NCBI RefSeq assembly: GCF_004342115.1
Contig: NZ_SMAC01000003.1
Coordinates: 1-64,000, forward strand
Source: Mannheimia haemolytica
Lineage (GTDB): Bacteria > Pseudomonadota > Gammaproteobacteria > Enterobacterales > Pasteurellaceae
Direction: 5' to 3'
Length of the DNA: 64,000 nucleotides
Below, piece by piece: positions 55,103-64,000 of the stretch. The stretch's first letter is position 1. Each line of letters begins with the position of its first letter. Under the pieces are notes generated by a model. The model made no database searches. It saw nothing but the letters and a program-made list of their open reading frames with translations, and was not told where the DNA came from. Position numbers and translations under genes: made by a program.

Positions 55103-56641
55103 TTATAATTCCATTTTGGTTGCTTTGATATTTAAGAGTGCCAAGCCACCGACTAATAAGAAAATAATGGTTGCGATGGCGGCTGCTAAGCCGAAATCTT
55201 GCGTACCACTTCCTTCAAAGGCAATACGATAGGTGTAGCTGACTAATAAATCGGTATAACCGGCTGGAGTGGTTGTTCCAATCATATCCGGGCGACCGTT
55301 TGTTAATAGTTGAATTAATACAAAGTTATTAAAGTTAAATGCAAACGAAGCAATCATTAACGGAGTAAGTGGTTTTAACAGTAATGGGAAAGTGATTTTA
55401 CTGAAGTTTTGCCAAGTGGAAGCACCGTCCATTGCGGAGGCTTCATATAAATCAGCCGGAATAGCTTTGAGTAACCCCATACATAAAATCATCATATAAG
55501 GATAACCTAACCACGTATTGACAATTAAGATCATCACTTTGGCAAGGAGCGGATCGTTAAACCATTCAGGGCTGATGCCGAATAGTTGGTTTAAAATCAT
55601 ATTGATCTCACCAAAACTTTGGTTAAATAGTCCTTTAAAAATCAGAATCGAAATAAATGATGGTACGGCATAAGGTAAAATCAATAAGACACGATAGACT
55701 GCTTTACCTTTTAATGCCTCCCATTGTACCAAACAGGCAAGAACCATACCGAGAATAACGGTAAAGACAACGGTTAATAAAGAGAAGATCACCGTCCAAA
55801 TAAATATTTGGACAAAAGGTTTTTGAATACCTTCATCGGTAAAAATTTTAATGAAGTTATTAAAGCCTGATGTGACAGTATAACCTGGTTCAAGTGTTTC
55901 GCTTTGCCAATGACCGTTTTCATCAATCGATTGGAAGAAACCGGTTTCGTCATTTGCTTGATAACGTTTGCCAGTCTCATTATTGAGTAATATTTTATTT
56001 TCTTCATCAAATTGATAGCGTGGTTTTTGCTCGGAGAATTGACGTAATGAGCTCATTGTCAGTTCATTATTATTCGGTAAAACCACTTTCATTGATTGAA
56101 GTGCGGCCCGATTTTGCGTAATCACTTTAAGGGGAGCGACTTCGCCGGTTGGTCTGTTTTGCTCGGTTACAACCACATTCGTTCCGGTAGCCAATGAAAT
56201 CGGCTCTGACACAAAAGTTTGCTCTGTCGTCGGATTGGTTAATGCAATTTGATATTTATTATCTGCTTGCGGATAAAGGGTGAATTGATATTTATCTCCG
56301 GCAAAATAGCGTTGTTCAGTTAAGACGGATACCGCTCGTTCAAAGGATAATTGATTAGAACCACTATAGTTGGTAAACGCAATTGCAATAGTCGCAACCA
56401 GCGGAAACAAAATAAAAATTGCCATTCCGGTAATGCCAGGGTAAACATACCGCCAAGCATAGGTATTTTTATTGGTAAAAATATAGACACCGGAAGTTAG
56501 AATAATCAGCGTTAAAATAGCAAAAAGATATTCACCTTGTGAGTACATTAAGACAACAAGATAGAAGTCAAGGAGCAAGACTAATCCGGCTAAGAGATAT
56601 TTGAGCCAATGAGTGGATTTGGATTGAGTTTGAGTTAGCAT
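55103..56641 (-). CDS. malF: Maltose ABC transporter permease MalF
   Basis: A 512-residue permease with eight helices, the large periplasmic P2 loop typical of MalF (~residues 95-275), and the EAA loop YEASAMDGASTWQNFSKI. E. coli MalF has 514 residues. It binds maltose in the membrane and contacts MalE through P2. Transcribed after malE across a hairpin-containing 118-base gap. Confidence 0.96.
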   Translation of the reverse strand: MLTQTQSKSTHWLKYLLAGLVLLLDFYLVVLMYSQGEYLFAILTLIILTSGVYIFTNKNTYAWRYVYPGITGMAIFILFPLVATIAIAFTNYSGSNQLSFERAVSVLTEQRYFAGDKYQFTLYPQADNKYQIALTNPTTEQTFVSEPISLATGTNVVVTEQNRPTGEVAPLKVITQNRAALQSMKVVLPNNNELTMSSLRQFSEQKPRYQFDEENKILLNNETGKRYQANDETGFFQSIDENGHWQSETLEPGYTVTSGFNNFIKIFTDEGIQKPFVQIFIWTVIFSLLTVVFTVILGMVLACLVQWEALKGKAVYRVLLILPYAVPSFISILIFKGLFNQSFGEINMILNQLFGISPEWFNDPLLAKVMILIVNTWLGYPYMMILCMGLLKAIPADLYEASAMDGASTWQNFSKITFPLLLKPLTPLMIASFAFNFNNFVLIQLLTNGRPDMIGTTTPAGYTDLLVSYTYRIAFEGSGTQDFGLAAAIATIIFLLVGGLALLNIKATKMEL

Positions 56642-56722
56642 AACAGCACCTCGAATTTTTACTGCATTTTGTTACGGTACTTTTACTGTACTTTTATTGT
56701 ATTTAGGGTGAATCTAAAAATA

Positions 56723-56745
56723 GAGTGGGTCATAATAACCCACTC
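56723..56745 (-). terminator. Intercistronic hairpin between malE and malF (attenuator)
   Basis: The stem GAGTGGGT / ACCCACTC has a seven-base loop, 15 bases past the malE stop, followed on the minus strand by TATTTTTAG. It probably terminates part of the transcription and protects malE mRNA, giving excess MalE over MalFG. In E. coli the same gap holds a REP palindrome with that effect. Confidence 0.65.
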
Positions 56746-56759
56746 AGAATGATGAAGAA

Positions 56760-57950
56760 TTATTGTTGTTTTTGAATGCGTGAATGTGCATCATCTAATG
56801 CTTCTTTCACCGATTGACGACCGGTCACTGCATTATTGATAGCAGATTTTTCGGCATACCAGAAAGAAGACATTTGCGGAATATTTGGCATAATTTCACC
56901 GTTTTTCGCATTTGCCATCGTTGCAGCAATACGAGGATCAGCCGCTAATTTCTCTTGGTAAGATTTTAACGCCACCGCACCTAAAGGTTTATCTTTATTG
57001 ACTGCATCTAAACCGTCGTCGGTGAGTAAATAATTCTCTAAGAATTCTTTGGCTAAATCTTTATTTGGGCTTGAGCTGTTTACACCGGCGCTTAACACCC
57101 CTACGAATGGTTTAGAAGCTTGACCGTTTAATGTTGGGAGTAAAGTTACACCATATTTAATACCGCTTTTATCAATATTGCCCCAAGACCAAGGACCATT
57201 GATGGTTAAGGCACTTTGTCCTTTATTAAAGGAGGCTTCGGCAACGGCATAGTCCATATCCGCACTAATATGTTTATTTTTCACCATATCGACTACAAAT
57301 TGTAGTGCTTTTACTGCCCCTTCATTGTTCACACCAATATCTTTTGGATCGTATTTGCCGTTAGCAAATTTGAATGCATAAGCTCCGTTTGAAGCCGCAA
57401 TCGGCCACGTGAAATAGGGCTCGGATAAGTTCCACATAATGGCATTTTTGCCCTCTTTTTTGAGTTTTTTATCTAACTCAATAATTTCTTCCCAAGATTT
57501 TGGTGCTTCTTTCACTAAATCTTTATTATAAATTAATGAAATCGCTTCAATCGCAACCGGATAACCGATAATTTTGCCGTTGTAAGTTTCAGCATCCCAA
57601 GCAAAATCGACAAATTTATCTTTAAATTCTTTGCTTACATTCACTTCAGCCAATAAACCGGATTGTGCATAACCACCAAAGCGGTCGTGAGCCCAGAACA
57701 TAATATCCGGACCGTCACCAGTTGAGGCAACCTGTGCAAATTTTTCTTCAAGTCTATCCGGGTGTTCAACTAAAACTTGAACACCGGTATCTTTTTCAAA
57801 TTTCTTACCGACTTCGGCAAGCCCATTGTACCCTTTATCACCGTTAATCCAGATAACGAGTTTACCTTCCGTCATTTTTGCCATTACTGTTCCTGAAAGA
57901 ACTAAGGTAGCAAGAGTAGCTAAGGTGAATTTGACACATTTGTTTTTCAT
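56760..57950 (-). CDS. malE: Maltose/maltodextrin-binding periplasmic protein MalE
   Basis: A 396-residue precursor, the same length as E. coli pre-MalE. Signal peptide [19 protein letters not shown], then the mature start [20 protein letters not shown]. Maltose-site motifs include [44 protein letters not shown] and [20 protein letters not shown]. It delivers maltodextrins to MalFGK2 and is first in malEFG. Confidence 0.97.
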   Translation of the reverse strand: MKNKCVKFTLATLATLVLSGTVMAKMTEGKLVIWINGDKGYNGLAEVGKKFEKDTGVQVLVEHPDRLEEKFAQVASTGDGPDIMFWAHDRFGGYAQSGLLAEVNVSKEFKDKFVDFAWDAETYNGKIIGYPVAIEAISLIYNKDLVKEAPKSWEEIIELDKKLKKEGKNAIMWNLSEPYFTWPIAASNGAYAFKFANGKYDPKDIGVNNEGAVKALQFVVDMVKNKHISADMDYAVAEASFNKGQSALTINGPWSWGNIDKSGIKYGVTLLPTLNGQASKPFVGVLSAGVNSSSPNKDLAKEFLENYLLTDDGLDAVNKDKPLGAVALKSYQEKLAADPRIAATMANAKNGEIMPNIPQMSSFWYAEKSAINNAVTGRQSVKEALDDAHSRIQKQQ

Positions 57951-58105
57951 AAAAAACTCCTTGAAGTTAAATAAAAGAAACGGATATGAAACAACCCATT
58001 TATTAAATTATGGCAAATTATGGGCTATACAATCTATTTGAGATCACCCTTTGCTCTACGCCCCCCAAGCTAAAAGTATGATCTAAGTAACATTTTTTAT
58101 CATTT

Positions 58106-58121
58106 TGTGATCTGCTTCACA
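58106..58121. promoter_or_regulatory. CRP binding site (perfect consensus)
   Basis: TGTGATCTGCTTCACA is an exact TGTGA-N6-TCACA. A second copy, TGAGAGGTTGATCACA at 58139-58154, has one mismatch and lies 33 bases away. Catabolite activation of both mal operons is expected. Confidence 0.85.
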
Positions 58122-58226
58122 AAAATAGGCATTAAAAATGAGAGGTTGATCACAAAATTTATTTAATTTTTCTGAATTGGCGTTTTTTAAATAATTATGG
58201 CTCTAACCCTAAAAAAAAGTATTTTA

Positions 58227-58232
58227 GGATGA
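58227..58232 (+). promoter_or_regulatory. MalT-box core GGATGA upstream of malK
   Basis: TTAGGATGATTT contains the MalT core hexamer 75 bases before the malK ATG. A single core is visible in this orientation; additional degenerate boxes may exist. Confidence 0.4.
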
Positions 58233-58307
58233 TTTCTTCTTTAGATAAAAAGGCGACTATTCAGCCTAAATAAAACCAATAAGCAAAAGCAGAAAAGAGG
58301 TTTAGTT

Positions 58308-59426
58308 ATGGCGAATGTATCATTACGTAACGTGGGAAAATCGTATGGTGATGTTCATATCTCTAAGGATATTAATTTAGAAATTAACGAAGGAGAATTC
58401 GTTGTTTTCGTTGGACCGTCAGGTTGTGGCAAATCTACGCTATTACGAATGATAGCAGGTTTGGAAGATATTACGACAGGAGAACTCTATATCGGTGGAA
58501 AACTGATGAATGAAGTAGAGCCTTCAAAACGTGGTATCGGTATGGTGTTCCAATCCTATGCTCTCTATCCACATTTAGACGTTGCCGAAAATATGTCTTT
58601 TGGCTTAAAGCTGGCAGGTGTAAGTAAAGCAGAGCGGGATCAACGAGTTAACCAAGTTGCCGAAATCTTACAGCTTGCCCATTTATTAGATCGAAAACCT
58701 AAAGCACTTTCCGGCGGACAACGCCAACGGGTGGCTATTGGTAGAACACTGGTTTCCCAACCGGAAGTATTTTTACTCGATGAACCACTTTCCAACCTTG
58801 ATGCCGCATTGCGTGTACAAATGCGGGTAGAAATTTCCAAATTACATAAAAAACTAAACCGCACAATGATTTATGTTACGCACGATCAAGTTGAAGCAAT
58901 GACATTAGCGGACAAAATCGTGGTATTAAATGCCGGCGGTATTGCTCAAGTAGGTAAACCGTTAGAACTTTATCATTACCCGGCAAACCGCTTTGTAGCA
59001 GGGTTTATCGGCTCGCCTAAAATGAACTTTTTACCGGTAAAAGTGATTGCGGTAGAGCCGGAACGGGTAAAAATTGAGTTACCTGATGCGAATCATCATA
59101 ATTTTTGGATTCCGGTTTCCGGCGAAGGGGTGAATGTGGGAGATAACTTATCTTTAGGTATCCGCCCGGAACATTTAGTTCCTTCGGATCAAACCCAAGT
59201 GACCTTACACGGTATTGTGCAAGTTGTGGAATTGCTCGGAAATGAAACACAAATCCACCTTGAAATCCCTGAAATCAAACAACCAACCTTAATTTATCGT
59301 CAAAACGATGTGGTATTAGTTAATGAAGGCGACGATCTGAATATCGGTATATTGCCGGAACGCTGCCATTTATTTAAGGAAGACGGTACAGCTTGCAAAC
59401 GTTTGTTTGTTGAAAAAGGGGTATAA
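58308..59426 (+). CDS. malK: Maltose ABC transporter ATP-binding protein MalK
   Basis: A 372-residue ABC ATPase with Walker [10 protein letters not shown], signature [13 protein letters not shown], Walker [12 protein letters not shown], and a C-terminal OB-fold regulatory domain ([26 protein letters not shown]). E. coli MalK has 371 residues. It powers MalFG and, in E. coli, sequesters MalT when idle. First gene of malK-lamB-malM, with AGAGG before the ATG. Confidence 0.97.
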   Translation: MANVSLRNVGKSYGDVHISKDINLEINEGEFVVFVGPSGCGKSTLLRMIAGLEDITTGELYIGGKLMNEVEPSKRGIGMVFQSYALYPHLDVAENMSFGLKLAGVSKAERDQRVNQVAEILQLAHLLDRKPKALSGGQRQRVAIGRTLVSQPEVFLLDEPLSNLDAALRVQMRVEISKLHKKLNRTMIYVTHDQVEAMTLADKIVVLNAGGIAQVGKPLELYHYPANRFVAGFIGSPKMNFLPVKVIAVEPERVKIELPDANHHNFWIPVSGEGVNVGDNLSLGIRPEHLVPSDQTQVTLHGIVQVVELLGNETQIHLEIPEIKQPTLIYRQNDVVLVNEGDDLNIGILPERCHLFKEDGTACKRLFVEKGV

Positions 59427-59493
59427 CAATTTCAGTTTATTACTGATTTTAGAGGGTATTTTCAATCTTCTAATCAATTAATAATTAACCTAA

Positions 59494-60813
<1,320 letters not shown>

Positions 60814-60828
60814 TCATCAAACCTTTGT

Positions 60829-60850
60829 GTGGGTAGGATTACCTACCCAC
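60829..60850 (+). terminator. Intercistronic hairpin between lamB and malM
   Basis: The stem GTGGGTAGG (60829-60837) / CCTACCCAC (60842-60850) has a four-base loop, then TATTTC. It is a strong stem without a real T-run, so it likely stabilises lamB mRNA and partly reduces malM transcription. Confidence 0.6.
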
Positions 60851-60894
60851 TATTTCAGCACTTTATCCTAGTTTCACGATTTTTAGAGGTTAAT

Positions 60895-61791
60895 ATGAAA
60901 AAAACGCTTCTTTCGACAGCAATATTCTTCGCCCATCTTTTGGTGGTGTTTCCGAGTATAGCAAATGGCTCGGCAGGTAAGTCTATTCATATTAACTCGG
61001 CTGAATTAGCTCAAATTCAATGGCAAGATGTGCCATTTTCACAAACCGTAAAAACAGATCTAAGCGAGCAACACAAACAAGCATTTACCACAGCGTTTGC
61101 CGGTATTGCCAGCCCGGTTGCAGCTTATCGTATTCCGGCAAATCAAGGCACATTGGAAATTGAAATCGAAAGCCCGGTGATGGACAAAAATGTTTTTGTA
61201 CCCACGGCAGTCGTGTTGGATAGTCAATTTAATGTGGCATCAACTTACCCCTCTTCTGAGTTTAAATTATTGGAAGAGCGAGGACTCAAAGGTAGCCGTT
61301 TAGGGGCAGAACTTAATTTAACGCCGGCAATGAACCAAGATTATATTTACTTGCTCATTTATACCACGCAGCAAGATTTAGCCAAAACCACGATGATGCC
61401 GCATCCGGCAAAAACCTATGCAAAAGCAACCGGTAAACAACCACCAGCAATTAACGATATTGAAGTAGCACACAGTTTAAAAGGGCAAATTCACATCAAC
61501 GTTACCGGCTCGAACGGCACTAAATTTATTGGATTACCGACTGAAATTTTCAGCTCAAACAAAGCAGCAACGCCGGCAGCTAAAACGGCTATACCGTTGC
61601 CGATAAAAGAAAATCCAGTTGCAGTAAAAACAGCAGTAGATAAAGATACGGAAGCCTATTTTAATCAGGCGGTAATGAAAGCGATTAAAGCAAAAGATAT
61701 TAATAAAGCGATGAATTTGGTTAACGAGGCAGAAAAATTAGGGCTGACTTCTCCACGCCAAATTTTCTTAAAAAATGTAAGTTCAAATTGA
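60895..61791 (+). CDS. malM: Maltose operon periplasmic protein MalM
   Basis: A 298-residue precursor with signal peptide (LLSTAIFFAHLLVVFPSIANG). MalM-family features: INSAELAQIQWQDVPF, a beta-sandwich central part (RIPANQGTLEIEIESPV) and a C-terminal helical region (YFNQAVMKAIKAKDINKAM). E. coli MalM is last in malK-lamB-malM, as here; its function is not established. ATG 60895 follows TAGAGG; the longer frame upstream crosses the lamB hairpin. Confidence 0.9.
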   Translation: MKKTLLSTAIFFAHLLVVFPSIANGSAGKSIHINSAELAQIQWQDVPFSQTVKTDLSEQHKQAFTTAFAGIASPVAAYRIPANQGTLEIEIESPVMDKNVFVPTAVVLDSQFNVASTYPSSEFKLLEERGLKGSRLGAELNLTPAMNQDYIYLLIYTTQQDLAKTTMMPHPAKTYAKATGKQPPAINDIEVAHSLKGQIHINVTGSNGTKFIGLPTEIFSSNKAATPAAKTAIPLPIKENPVAVKTAVDKDTEAYFNQAVMKAIKAKDINKAMNLVNEAEKLGLTSPRQIFLKNVSSN

Positions 61792-61850
61792 TTTATTGTT
61801 TTTTTCATAGATATTCTCCTTGTCATCGTGCGATGGTTTATTACCATTAA

Positions 61851-61885
61851 CACCCTATCAGATTATGCCGATAGGGTGCTTTTTT
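61851..61885 (+). terminator. Terminator after malK-lamB-malM
   Basis: The perfect 9-bp stem CACCCTATC (61851-61859) / GATAGGGTG (61870-61878) is followed by CTTTTTT. Confidence 0.9.
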
Positions 61886-61950
61886 ACGAGTGATTATGCG
61901 ATATGTATAGGAAGGCTTATACTTGAATAAGGATTCAAAGTATAAATTCT

Positions 61951-63819
61951 TTAATTTTTATCAGTGATATCCACTTTTATAACTTCTACTGTCTCACCAA
62001 GCTCTTCTAAAATATCAGCCGTTTCTTCATTAAGTGCACTACCTTCGTGTTGTGGATTTACCCAAGGTGTTGGTACCCAATATTTGCGGATAACTTCTGC
62101 GGAGAAACCGTGTAATAATTCCTCATTAAAGCGTTCTGCATCTAATCGGCGAACATAGCTGATAATTTGTTTTGCCTCTTCCTCGCTAGAACCTAAGCGT
62201 TCAATGGCGGCTTGGCTTAATGCGAGGGCTGATTCAAAGGTTTCTCGAATGTGATAATCAACGTGGTGCTTTTTGACTAAATCAACCGCACTTTGTCTAT
62301 CATAGGTTCTCGCAAATACAGGTACTAAGGGGTATTCAGATTTAATCAGCTCTACGATTTTCTCCGTTCTTTCCGGATTGCCTACGCCAACAATTACGCA
62401 GTTTGCATTGGCGATGCCAGATGCCCTAAGTACATCTAGTCTCGCTCCATCACCATAGTAAAGTTTAAAACCAAAACGAGCAGCAGCACGAATATGATCA
62501 GTATTTGAATCAATAACCGATACACTTAGTCCTTTGGCTAATAAGGCTTGGCAGACTATTTGGTTAAAGCGTCCAAAACCGATGACTAATACATTGGCTT
62601 CTAAATCTTCCGGTAATTCAACCCCTGTCATATTAGTGGATTCATTTTTCGCTTTTTTCTTTCTCACTCCTTGCTTGATTAAAATGAGAAGTGGGGAAAG
62701 CAACATTGAGACAATTACCGCAGCGGTTAAGGTAGCGTGAGTATCTGGGGTTAAAATCCCAGCGGTTGCGGCGGCTGAGAATAGCACAAAGGCAAATTCA
62801 CCACCGTGAGCCATAATGGTAGTTCGCACAATAGATTCATTCAGTGTTAATCGGGTGATAGAGGCAGCAATGAAGATTCCAAGGCCTTTACCGATAACAT
62901 AAACTGCTACAATCACCAATAACCATAGCCAATTATTGAGGACGAGGCTGAGGTCTAATGACATTCCTACGCCCATAAAGAATAAGCCTAAAAGTAAACC
63001 ACGGAAGGGTTCAATATCAGCTTCTAGTTGATGGCGGAAAGAAGACTCCGAAAGCATTACTCCGGCAAGGAATGCCCCCATTGCCATTGAAAGCCCACTG
63101 ATTTCCATTAAAAGAGCGGAGCCTAATACCACAAGTAAGGCAGCGGCAGTCATCATTTCTCGTACTTTGGCTTTAGAAATAACACGGAAAATAGGGTTCA
63201 TCAGCCATTTTCCACTCGCAACCAAAATAAGAACGGCAACTAGGCTAAGACCAATAGCAGACCAATTAGTACTGGATTCAGCATCTACTTGGTTAGGAGC
63301 AAGAAAGGCAACCGAGGCTAATAATGGCACAATCGCTAAATCTTCAAATAGTAAAGTTGCAACAATACGTTGCCCTTTTGGCGTGGAACTTATCCCTTTA
63401 TCTTCCAGCACTTGCATTACAATGGCAGTAGAAGATAGCGTAAAACCCATACCGGCAATAAATGCCACTTCTTTGGAAAAACCTAATAAGTAAATGCCGG
63501 CTAAGGTTAATAAAGTACCGCAAATCGCAACTTGTAAGAAACCTCGCCCGAAGATGGCTTTACGCATCGCCCAAAGCAGTTCCGGGTGCATTTCCAAACC
63601 AATAATAAACAAAAACATAACCACGCCAAGTTCTGCCATATGCACAACAGCGGCAGGGTCTTGGAACAATCCAATGCCCGATGGCCCGATTAAACATCCT
63701 GCGACTAAATAACCCAATACGCTTCCTAAACCAAGGCGTTTAAATAGCGGTACAATAGTGACGCTGGTTGCAAGTAATACGACTGTTTTAATTAATTCCG
63801 GACTAACTAATCCTGACAT
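61951..63819 (-). CDS. Glutathione-regulated-type K+/H+ antiporter (KefB/KefC family)
   Basis: A 622-residue CPA2 antiporter. Residues ~1-385 form about 12 helices with LGYLVAGCLIGPSGIGLF and the family signature MGFTLSSTAIVMQVLEDKG plus LFEDLAIVPLLA. A linker and an RCK/TrkA-N domain follow (ANVLVIGFGRFNQIVCQALL near 410; VIDSNTDHIRAAARFG). A C-terminal ~90-residue tail follows. It would release K+ during electrophile stress. KefB and KefC cannot be told apart safely. No KefF/KefG subunit is visible; the upstream gene ends 30 bases before the start and may be co-transcribed. Confidence 0.85.
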   Translation of the reverse strand: MSGLVSPELIKTVVLLATSVTIVPLFKRLGLGSVLGYLVAGCLIGPSGIGLFQDPAAVVHMAELGVVMFLFIIGLEMHPELLWAMRKAIFGRGFLQVAICGTLLTLAGIYLLGFSKEVAFIAGMGFTLSSTAIVMQVLEDKGISSTPKGQRIVATLLFEDLAIVPLLASVAFLAPNQVDAESSTNWSAIGLSLVAVLILVASGKWLMNPIFRVISKAKVREMMTAAALLVVLGSALLMEISGLSMAMGAFLAGVMLSESSFRHQLEADIEPFRGLLLGLFFMGVGMSLDLSLVLNNWLWLLVIVAVYVIGKGLGIFIAASITRLTLNESIVRTTIMAHGGEFAFVLFSAAATAGILTPDTHATLTAAVIVSMLLSPLLILIKQGVRKKKAKNESTNMTGVELPEDLEANVLVIGFGRFNQIVCQALLAKGLSVSVIDSNTDHIRAAARFGFKLYYGDGARLDVLRASGIANANCVIVGVGNPERTEKIVELIKSEYPLVPVFARTYDRQSAVDLVKKHHVDYHIRETFESALALSQAAIERLGSSEEEAKQIISYVRRLDAERFNEELLHGFSAEVIRKYWVPTPWVNPQHEGSALNEETADILEELGETVEVIKVDITDKN

Positions 63820-63849
63820 AGAATTCCCACCTGTATAATATAAATAAGA

Positions 63850-64000
63850 TTAATGATGTTTTTGTGCTAAATAATCTAAATGCTGGCGGCTTTGAAACGG
63901 CACAATACATAACTCACCGTTTGGTGAAATAAGTTGATAAAATTGTGGATGATTAAAGCTTCCAAATGATGCTGGTGTTTCTGTTTTTAATTGTTTTTCA
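63850..64000 (-). CDS. Unrecognised protein, C-terminal 49 residues only
   Basis: The frame is open from the window edge to a TAA at 63850-63852. The visible tail reads FNHPQFYQLISPNGELCIVP and then FQSRQHLDYLAQKHH. No family recognised from this fragment. Only 30 bases separate it from the antiporter start, so the two probably share an operon. Confidence 0.6.
   Translation of the reverse strand, partial: EKQLKTETPASFGSFNHPQFYQLISPNGELCIVPFQSRQHLDYLAQKHH

Larger units (their letters stand above)
57951..58307. promoter_or_regulatory. Divergent malE/malK control region
   Basis: This 357-base gene-free stretch separates the divergent malEFG and malK-lamB-malM operons. It carries a perfect CRP site (58106-58121), a second nine-of-ten CRP site (58139-58154) and a MalT-core GGATGA (58227-58232). 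Another GATCAC stretch near 58041 could be a half CRP site. The architecture resembles the E. coli malEp-malKp region with shared CRP and MalT sites. Confidence 0.75.

Overview
The window looks like a chromosomal segment of a Pasteurellaceae species. The 9-mer ACAAGCGGT and its complement ACCGCTTGT, the core of the Actinobacillus pleuropneumoniae-type DNA uptake signal, recur throughout and often sit as inverted pairs between genes. The base composition is AT-rich. Several proteins match well-known Haemophilus/Pasteurellaceae families (a HI1450-type DNA mimic, TehB with its N-terminal extension, lptCAB-ptsN-rapZ without rpoN). Mannheimia, Bibersteinia or Actinobacillus are the best guesses; the species cannot be fixed from the sequence alone.

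Layout. 1-~6760: right-hand end of a lambda-like (siphophage-type) prophage. It holds the 3' part of a giant tail-tip/host-specificity protein (gpJ type), a tiny lipoprotein, a HigB-HigA toxin-antitoxin pair on the opposite strand, a small phage-like protein of unknown function and a 15-codon gene remnant next to a 14-bp inverted repeat. 6795-15906: an iron/haem region with two Fur-box-like sites, a ChaN-type haem-binding lipoprotein, a TonB-dependent receptor interrupted by one in-frame TGA, purN, an hmuTUV haem ABC importer and a divergent intact haemoglobin/haem-type receptor. 15999-22939: an ACP-like secreted lysozyme inhibitor/adhesin, an oligopeptide importer (oppB, oppC and a fused double ATPase, no oppA) and potABC. 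23187-30890: rep, aspA, a DUF1294 protein, purM with a PurR box, tehB, a flavin reductase, a YciU/HI1450 DNA mimic and rsmD. 30969-34056: ftsY-ftsE-ftsX. 34136-35437: two paralogous lipoproteins, one ending in a 15-copy hexanucleotide repeat. 35569-44430: ubiI, rapZ, ptsN, lptB, lptA, lptC, xthA, an NhaC/YuiF-like transporter and yidE.

44495-61791 is a complete maltose/maltodextrin regulon: malQ and malP, the activator malT, periplasmic alpha-amylase malS, malG, malF and malE, and a divergent malK-lamB-malM operon. Between malE and malK lie a perfect CRP consensus, a second near-perfect CRP site and a MalT-box core. Maltodextrins would cross the outer membrane through LamB, be trimmed by MalS, be bound by MalE, be imported by MalFGK2 and be processed by MalQ and MalP. 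The most striking feature is an 11-G homopolymer inside lamB just after the signal-peptide region. In this copy it is in frame, but gain or loss of one G gives an early stop, which suggests phase-variable maltoporin. The window ends with a Kef-type K+/H+ antiporter and the 3' end of an unrecognised gene.

Most of the window is ordinary core genome. I found no CRISPR array, tRNA, rRNA, insertion sequence or obvious new multigene defence system.
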